Below, piece by piece: positions 55,157 through 62,000 of a stretch of DNA of 62,000 nt. This stretch comes from Mesostigma viride (taxonomy: Eukaryota > Streptophyta > Mesostigmatophyceae > Mesostigmatales > Mesostigmataceae). The translations under genes were made by a program, and so were the position numbers. Within the stretch, counting starts at the first letter, position 1. Each line of letters begins with the position of its first letter. The notes beneath the pieces are model-generated. The model was given only the letters and a program-made list of their open reading frames with translations, ran no database searches and was not told the DNA's origin. The stretch lies in NCBI GenBank assembly GCA_009746045.1, contig RPFO01000084.1, positions 1,710,816 to 1,772,815 on the forward strand, written 5' to 3'.

Positions 55157-56256
55157 ATGGCGGCTCTCAGGCCAAAGGACCGTGTGAGCGCATTAGCCAG
55201 TTGTTTTGACGAGCCAGGAGCGCGCGGTGATGCTAGATGGTCCGTGCAGCTAGCCCGCAAGAAAAAGTGCGATCCGGATACTCTTATCTTGCATGGCACT
55301 GTGAAAAACCTGCAAAATGACGGGAAAGTTAATGTTCGCTGGGATGTTGATAAGACAATCATACCCATTCCCACACCCCTCGACATGCTCCTGCCATATT
55401 CCGGGCCTGAGAGCTCGGCGCTCGTTCCTATGGATGTTGACGCTACGGCAGGTGCAGGGCCGAGCTCTGAGACGGAGCCTCCTGTCGTGGAACCTGAGTC
55501 GGAGGAGGATGGTTTTGCCGACAAAATCGACTCCGACTCCGTTGATGAGCGCGCGCGCGCCCCTGACGTTTGGGACCGTTTAATCACCGACAGGCCTGGG
55601 GATGGTGCGTCCCAGCTCTTCATTCCTCAGTGGTCGACCACGAAAACCACAATCCGGACCGATTTTCGCGCAGCCAACTTCTCGGCCGACCTCAAGAAGG
55701 CGAGCTTGGTCGGCTTTTCCGAGGCGCGCACGTCGGATCCGTCTGCGTTTGTTCGCTTTTTCATCCCTGGCGTCGATGATTTCTGTCGCCACATGACCAA
55801 GGTCCGGTCGGCCAGGACAAGGGTTACGGTGCCGGCTGGGAGGTAACGCCGGATCTTTTTTTGGCAATTCATTGGCGTGCGCTGCTTGATGATGGCTTTC
55901 CCTGCTGTCGGTGGTTACCAAGTTTACTGGGAGAAGAACCGTCGGCACTGTCGACTACAATTTCAAGCGCTTCATGGACCGCAGGACATTCGAGCGGATG
56001 ACATGGACTTTCGGGTTCCCCCTCAAGGAGGGTGCTGCAGAAAATGATGACTTTGCTGCAGTTAGGGGCTGGTATGACACGGTCAACAGGCACCTGCAGT
56101 CTGTGGTCTCGCCTGGCTCGCTGCTCGTCGCGGACGAGAGCATGATCACCTGGCTGGGCAAGGGGATGCCGGGGCTCATGGTGGTCGCTCGTAAGCCCAA
56201 GCCGATCGGCCGTGAGCTCAAGACCATCGCGGATGCAGTTAGCGAACAGCCAGAAC
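55157..56256 (+). pseudogene. piggyBac-family transposase, broken
   Basis: ATG 55157 in a good context opens 229 codons: an acidic N-terminal region, then FVRFFIPGVDDFCRHMTKVR. After a frame change at 55843-55910 (EVTPDLFLAIHW in one frame, VVTKFTGRRTVGT in the next) the DDE_Tnp_1_7 core continues: FKRFMDRRTFERMTWTFGFP, SLLVADESMITWLGKG, ARKPKPIGRELKTIADA. VADES carries a catalytic-type Asp and KPKPIG is the family motif. The frame is cut at 56256 by the TGTGAG repeat, losing later catalytic residues and the Cys-rich C-terminus. A short intron rather than a frameshift at 55843-55910 cannot be excluded. Confidence 0.8.
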
Positions 56257-57890
56257 TGTGAGTTCCTGGTCTCTCGCGCCACACAACGGGATGAGCCAAA
56301 GTTGCAAAGGCAGCAACCTTTTAACCCGTGCACCAAGCCACGACCACGGTGAGCGGTTCCACGACCAATGTGTGAGCCTCGGTTCGTGCTTGCCAAGATA
56401 GCTGGTCATCCCCCATGACCAAGCTATATCCTTTGCGTTGTTCCTCGTTCCCATCGGTGTGACGAGGCACGTGCAGGCAGGCAAGCAAATCCTCAACGTC
56501 CACTGGCATCAGTGCAGAGCCAGGACGAACTGGATTTGCCTAGACTCTGCAACCTAGGAAGTACAGGACCTGTCACAAGCCTGCAAGGCCTAGTATCCTT
56601 GCAGACCTGTGCCAGTTCCTGTAGTCCACCAGTCACAGGCTGCTGCTCCTCTGGTCTACGTGGACCACAGTCACGTGATAGTCAGGCTAAGCCTGCGCAG
56701 GCACGGCCTGCCACGTGTCCTGTCCACTACACCAGAGGACTGTACCTAGTCGGCCACGGACGGCTAGGACTTCGGGACCTCATATCTTTCTTGTCCCTTG
56801 TCTGTTTCAGGCGGTCAGCACGGCGTTGGAAAGGTCTTTCCAAACTGCATCCACTTAGCATATTGGTTGCCCAAAATGCTAACTCCAACCCTTTCTTCTT
56901 TTGGAGCTGGACCAGCTTGAAAAAACCTAACCTTGCTTGTGCCCACTCAGCCACAGACCGCTTGGTCCCTTGAGGTTGATCAGACCTTTGAGGGCCCAGG
57001 TTCCTGCCTCCTTTGGGTAACAACATATCTGCCCTTGGACCAGGCTAGGTGTACTGGCCAGTGAATCAGAGGTCACCCCAGGTTATCCCCTGACCCCTTG
57101 GTCAGCTCCCAACCTTTCCTTGGGAACTTGGTGCTGGATTAAAGTCAAGGCACATTACCTAGTCCAATGGCTGGGATTACAGGATGCCAAGAACGTACTA
57201 TTGTGAGTTCCTGATCTTTCACAGTTATCACAGGCGCCCGTTCTTATGGCGCCCGCCTTGGCCAGCCTTTCCCTTCTGCTCAAAGAACACAGGTAGCACC
57301 TAGGCAAATACTGCCTCCTTGGGGAGCCCATGTCTTCACTGGGTGTTAAGCCCAGGAATCACTCATGCCAGGCTGTGGCTCTGCTGGGGAATTGAACCCC
57401 ACCCCAACCTCCAGGTTTATAGGTGACCTGGAACTTTACACAAGAGAAACATTACAACCATGGAACAACATGAGAATGACATGACATGATTATGTTTTAT
57501 TCAAGCATTATATAACCCAGAATGTGGCCCCCTGGCAACCATGTTCCACATGGTCACACAACCAGGTTCTTTATTAGCAACAGGTTGGAAACAAGCACTA
57601 GAAAACATATATACAGCAACCTGTAAGAACCAACATTCGGGTTGCCCTTGCATGGCCTAACTGTTTGAGGCCAAAGGCGTCGACTTAAGTCCTGGCGACT
57701 CTTCTGAACCCCATGGGGAGGGCCAGGCATGATTCTCAGCTGGTAGGAGTGACATTCCACACCAACTCCTGTCCAGGAGGGTGTACCTAACCCTGAAGGA
57801 CCGGCTGTCAACCAGTAAGCACCAGTCACCACTTGGTACTTTGGTCAAGCAGCCCACTGGGGGCACCCAAGCTGAAGCAAGGCCTGGTCT
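56257..57890 (-). repeat. LTR-like region 3' of the copia element
   Basis: Starts tgtgagttcctggtct, interrupting the piggyBac ORF; a second tgtgagttcctgatct is at 57202. It contains no recognisable coding sequence up to the copia stop at 57891. The most likely contents are one or two LTRs plus the copia 3' UTR, but the partner 5' LTR lies beyond the window, so ends cannot be fixed. At about 57386-57405 the minus strand contains ggggttcaattcccc, which resembles a tRNA T-arm. Confidence 0.4.
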
Positions 57891-58878
57891 CTATGGCCGC
57901 CCGTGTAAGGGGTCCATGAGCCCACGGAGCAGGGGGTACTGCCTCTCCGCCTTCTCCTCCAGCTTGGTGAGGGCATCTGCAGGGTTGTCCACACCAGGCA
58001 CATGTTCAATGTGAGCTAGGTAGGACATCTCCTTGAGCAACAAGTAGTCAAGGTCCCTGCTCCTGGCCAGCTGCCTGTGCACAAATTGCACCATGCCCAT
58101 GCTATCAGTCCTCACCAGTGTGTGCAGCTGCAACCTACAGGAAGCCACTTGACATAGCTGGTAGAAGAGCTCCCTCAAGTAAAGAGCAGTATGCAGCCCT
58201 TCACAGATTGCCCTGCACTCAGCAATATCACTGCTGGGTGTAACCCTGTTCTGCAACCGACTGTACCAGGTAACAAGTGAGGTGTGATCTTGCTCCAGGG
58301 TAACTAATGCTGCTGCCCGGCCCCTGACCTCTGTGACCTTCCTATTGTCCATAGAACTGTCTACATAGAGAACCATGTCAAGGGGCTTGTACAAATCCAC
58401 AGGACCCAGTATGAGAGGGGGAGACATCATGACAGCCTGCACCACACTCTCAGCACCCACCTCAACCAGCTGGGAATCAGTAAGTCGACTCAGAACCAGC
58501 AAGTCAGGGGCACATATACTTGCAAGCCATGCCAGCATGCCCCTGATGGTAGCACACCTAGCCTGCGTGATGGGCTCCTGCAATGCATCTACAATCTGCT
58601 GTGGGTAGTCCTTACCACCCTCCATCCTGATGAACCACGAGCCCTTGGCTTGGAACAACGTAGCCTGCATGCCACAGAAGACCATAGGCTCATTCTCCAC
58701 CATGTGCTGTATCTTACCCAGCTCAAACCGCTTCTGGATCTTAGCCAAGACAGCCTCAACCCAGTCTGGTGGACCTATGAGATGCAGGTCATCACCATGC
58801 AGTGAGGCAAAGACAGGAAGGCCATTGTAGGACCCTTGGAACAAACAGGGATCCACTGGAGACACAGAACCCACAAGT
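57891..58878 (-). pseudogene. Copia pol, RT second half and RNase H
   Basis: From about 58878: SPVDPCLFQGSYNGLPVFAS, then LHGDDLHLIG, where HGDD replaces the usual YVDD catalytic box of copia RT. RNase H follows with LYVDSSMDNRKVTEVRGRAA, SDIAECRAICEGLHTALYLR and RTDSMGMVQFVHRQ, giving the expected Asp, Glu and Asp. C-terminal VPGVDNPADALTK is the typical end of copia RNase H. It is joined to the upstream part by a one-base frame change. Confidence 0.85.
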
Positions 58879-60105
58879 ATTCTTCAAGAATTTCTCTAGG
58901 CTCTTTCTCCAGATAATGGGACTGGACCTGAGACCTTCCAACCCTTTCAGAATTCTCAGGTACCTGGCCTTTATCTCTGCTCTCCATACAGCAGGTACAG
59001 TCACAAAGAAAGGAGGGATATCTCTCCAAGTCTGCCTAGCCTGATCTTGGTCACCCTTGAGAAAAGCCCTCTTGAAATCAATCAGCACAGAGCTATAGGG
59101 CACACCCTTAACCAGAAAAGACAGAAATATACACAGCAGAATCCTCCACGTGTCATGCAGCATCCCTGGAGTATAGAGCTCCTCATCTAACAACTGGCCA
59201 GTGCCATGATACTCGGTTACAACTGGTCTGACATGTGGCACCTGGACACCATCAACCTCCTTGAGCTTGAGGACAAACATCAATCTGAGCAGCTGGTGAA
59301 CTTCTGGCAGCTCATCCACAGGTTCTGCACAGTTGGAAACTATCCACTCATGCCCAGAAGCAACAAAGCCAAGAGTCCATGCCTTAGCCATCTTGGGGCT
59401 CTGCATCATCTCGACTAGCTGGCGCCAGGGAATAGGACTGTGAGCAGCTATCTGGTACCTGTTTACCCCTAACTGCCTTGGATCAAAGGTGGTTGGGATT
59501 ATCAACAAGTCCTCAGCTATGGGCTCCTGACTCTGAGGACCCTCAGCTGGCTGACTCCTAACAGCCTTCACCGCCACTGCAAGACCCTGGGAATAGTGAT
59601 ATCTTTCAAGGGGGAGGCTGCCCCTGCCTTCTAGTGCCAACTCATCAGAGGTCAAAGTAACCCCTGGCATGCACAAGAAGTTCTGTCCCAGAATGGCAGG
59701 CCCCTTATAGCCCTCTACCACACAGAACGTGGTGGGCACCCCTAAGATAGGCACACTCACTTCCCCAAGGATCTTCATGGACACCTTTCCTGAGAAATCA
59801 GACACAGCAAGGCAACTGGGATGGGACATCTGTAAGCCTACAGCATCCTCTTCCCTGATGACAGACACCTGTGAGTTGGTATCTACCTCCATTGTAGCTG
59901 CCCAGCACGACCCCCACCCCGTGAGCTTGGATACCTTGGGATCATGTTTGCTGCGCATGAGTGCTCGGATGACGTCCGCCATGAGAGGCCCCCGGGCCTT
60001 AGGTGGCTGCCCCGTCCCCTCTGGCCTTGTGACAGTTGCTTCAGCAGCCTCCTCCTGCTCGTCATCTTCCAGCAGGGACAGACCATCATCCACACCAGAG
60101 GATTG
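58876..60105 (-). pseudogene. Copia pol, retropepsin-like domain and RT first half
   Basis: Begins VDDGLSLLEDDEQEE after an in-frame TAA just upstream. About 65 residues on is a retropepsin pattern: MEVDTNSQVSVI, then GEVSVPILGVPTTFCVVEGY and GPAILGQNFL. The catalytic triplet is DTN instead of DTG/DSG. Copia RT starts with HSPIPWRQLVEMMQSP, WIVSNCAEPVDE, FVLKLKEVDG and reaches VLIDFKRAFLKGDQ (first catalytic Asp). It ends by a frame change inside the segment after SSPIIWRKSLEKFLKN. Confidence 0.75.
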
Positions 60106-61421
60106 TTAGCTGCTGCTGCCTGGCTCTGGCCTGGCTCCTCAACCCAGCTGGGAGGGCCTGGCCCGTCTGCAGGCCAGATTGCATGTGGCCTTCTTTCCTT
60201 GACATGAGCCCAGGACAACCTGTACACGTGCCTTGGATCCTTTTCCAAAGCCACCAGGCAAGATCTGTTAGCTTCTTCCACACGAGTGACAACCCCATCC
60301 TGCCACTTCCCCCGCTTGCCTGGAATAGATGGTTCCTTCCACATCCTGACCTTCAGCCCCACCTGAGGCCTCAGCACATTCCAGTTCTTGTCCTTACGTC
60401 TCAGCTGGGCAAATAACCTATCTGCCTTCCTAAGACTGGCCTGCACCACGTTCTCAGGTAACAAGCTATACTGCAGGGCCAGGGGAGAGACAGCCACACC
60501 ATCAAAGTAATAGTTAACCCTGTGGTTCAGCTGCTCTTCTATCCCCTTACACCAGGCTGCCCTCTCTAAGGCAGATGCCACAAGTGGCACTGACTCTGCT
60601 GCTAGCACCACTGTCTTCACTTCACGTATGGATCTCTCTACAGCCCCTTGCTGCCCATGACTCTCCCTGGGGACTACTACCAGCTTACAAGGCAGCTGGT
60701 CCTGATGCTTGAGCAAACAGTCAAACTGCAAGTCTGCCTGCACACTCTTGCACACCCCAAAGCCTGGGATCAGGGCCTTCATACCCAACAACAAGTGGTG
60801 CTCCTGCATACCAGGCAGAACGTCTATCAGCCTATATCTGCTGAACCTGTCCACTGCCACCAATATATACAAGCCCCTGATATGCTGGATATCCATCTGG
60901 ATGTCGCCACGCTCCCTAGCAGGCTCCCTAGCATGGGACTGAGGTGGGTGAACAGCATTCTCCTGGCAACCACAGTTCTCAGCAGCAGCCTGGCATGCCT
61001 CCCACAAAGGCTCCCTACCTAGCTTCCAAGCAAACATTGCTGCCTGCCCAGAATGCCCAAACATATGATGCAATCTATGGCCAGCCTCAGCATAGCTCAG
61101 CACTCTGTCAGTACTGACCTGGCGAGACGTCTGAACCGTGTGTGGGGACACATGATCCACTCCTGAGGTTCCAGGGCTTCCTGCAGGCCATCCTGACTCC
61201 CCAAGCCAGGTCCTGCTCCCTGGACCGCTCCAGGCCCTTCCAGCAAGGTCCTTGGCCCTCCAGGCCAGCACCTGCTGGAGACCCACCACCTGCATGAGGC
61301 ATAGGGAATTCAGCTGCAGCATTGTTATTGCAATCCAGTGGAAGAACAACATCTTTACACCCTTGGTGCTGCACAAGGGGCACACCCCCATCCTTATGTA
61401 CATCCAACACACCTTCCCCAA
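60095..61421 (-). pseudogene. Copia integrase
   Basis: HRLHHMFGHSG and NCGCQENA form a variant HHCC finger. The catalytic core has GDIQMDIQ, VAVDRFSRYRLIDVLPG, VQADLQFD and SHGQQGAVERSIREVK, so Asp, Asp, Glu can be placed. Downstream RPQVGLKVRMWKEP, GKRGKWQDGVVTRVEE is a basic C-terminal module. The frame then runs out past NPLVWMM and the protease/RT frame takes over. The N-terminal 100 residues are Gly/Pro/Ala-rich and unassigned. Confidence 0.8.
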
Positions 61422-61432
61422 GGGGTGATTGA

Positions 61433-62000
61433 CTATTTACAGGGGATGATGTAGCTAGTCACTGCTGCCCGACTGGCCCCCTGCCCCAGCAGGCTTGGCC
61501 TTCCTGTCAGGACACTCACGACGCCAGTGACCTTCCTTGCCACACACAAAGCATGCTCCACCCTTCTTCCCAGACCCAGCCCCACCCTTGCCAGGCTTCC
61601 CTGGCCTCCCTGAGACTGTCCACCCTGCTTGCCCTGGTTGCCTTGAGCTTGGCCCTTGCCTTGCCCTTGGCCACCCTTACCCTGCTGACCACCAGCTTGC
61701 TGGCTCCCAACCCCTCCTTGGGAACCTGCACCCTTGCCACCCTGAGCCCCCTGCCTCTGGCGCCTGAAGCGCTTACGCTTGTTGGGCCTTGCCCCATCAC
61801 GGGCTGGGTACCCGGGGACATCACCTTGGCCCTGCACAGCGGAGGTGGCATTGCTGCCATGGGACTGGATAGCTTTGCAGGCAGGATCTGGCTTCCTTAT
61901 GCTGAGGATTACAAGCTCCAGAGCACGCAAGGAGCCATCAGTCTGGTTAAGAAACATGCGGGCACTGTTCCTCCCATCCACACTCAAACCCATACGGTCC
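61433..62000 (-). pseudogene. Copia gag, C-terminal half (partial)
   Basis: From the window edge the minus strand reads GLSVDGRNSARMFLNQTDGS, a basic RPNKRKRFRRQRQ patch and a long Gln/Gly/Lys linker. In another frame the CCHC knuckle CFVCGKEGHWRREC lies at about 61557-61516, followed by PDRKAK and a TAG near 61458. The knuckle binds genomic RNA during packaging. The frame change between linker and knuckle lies in low-complexity GC-rich sequence. Confidence 0.8.

Larger units (their letters stand above)
57891..62000 (-). mobile_element. Copia-type LTR retrotransposon, 3' part (continues past the window end)
   Basis: Domains read on the minus strand from 62000 down: Gln/Gly-rich gag linker, CCHC knuckle, stop, integrase, retropepsin-like domain, copia RT, RNase H, stop at 57891. 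RT before RNase H with the integrase upstream is the copia (Ty1) order. The coding chain changes frame near 61590, 60100 and 58875, so this copy is probably defective unless some shifts are programmed or sequencing errors. Confidence 0.85.

Noticed and set aside
57386-57405. tRNA gene suggested by a T-arm-like ggggttcaattcccc on the minus strand
   Set aside because: No matching acceptor stem or D-arm could be built around it, so a functional tRNA is not supported.

Overview
This is a nuclear window from a eukaryote. All three host genes are split by many GT-AG introns, coding DNA is GC-rich, and the gaps are full of microsatellites and transposons. The gene set (NOP14, a full-length BUB1/MAD3 checkpoint protein, and a glutaredoxin-DEP-DUF547 fusion) and the mix of LINEs with hAT, piggyBac and copia elements suggest a green alga. 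That taxonomic call is inference; nothing here proves it.

Layout. 1-9156 (+): the 3' eleven exons of NOP14, a nucleolar 40S-assembly factor, with exon phases that agree from exon to exon. 9641-24500: a transposon nest. A minus-strand LINE (LINE-B, 12-bp target duplication) was invaded by a plus-strand LINE of the same family (LINE-A, 9-bp duplication) and by a hAT element (8-bp duplication). It is followed by decayed copies of an ORF1-bearing LINE relative, LINE 3' ends and another RT fragment. 24804-41309 (-): one gene of about 26 exons encoding a bifunctional MADBUB-type spindle checkpoint protein. It has an N-terminal KEN box, TPR region, ABBA-KEN-ABBA cassette, GLEBS motif, Bub1 CD1 motif, further KEN, and a C-terminal kinase with its catalytic residues. 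Its introns host a 1.7-kb TTAA-flanked piggyBac-type element, a 309-bp mariner-like MITE, a SINE, a 553-bp element with direct terminal repeats and a long (CAC)n tract. 42441-49807 (+): nine exons coding 492 aa, glutaredoxin then DEP then DUF547, divergent from the checkpoint gene across about 1.1 kb. 49808-62000: a second transposon nest with tetranucleotide satellites, a hAT BED-finger relic, a 5'-truncated LINE of a different clade, a broken piggyBac transposase, LTR-like repeats and the 3' part of a copia-type retrotransposon (-) that runs off the window end.

The host genes are unrelated in function (ribosome assembly, mitosis, a redox/DEP fusion); no operon logic applies. The two points of most interest are the undivided MADBUB gene, which carries both the Mad3-type and the Bub1-type functional motifs, and a SINE whose 3' hairpin is identical over 19 nt to the 3' hairpin of the resident LINE family, which points to a LINE/SINE partnership.
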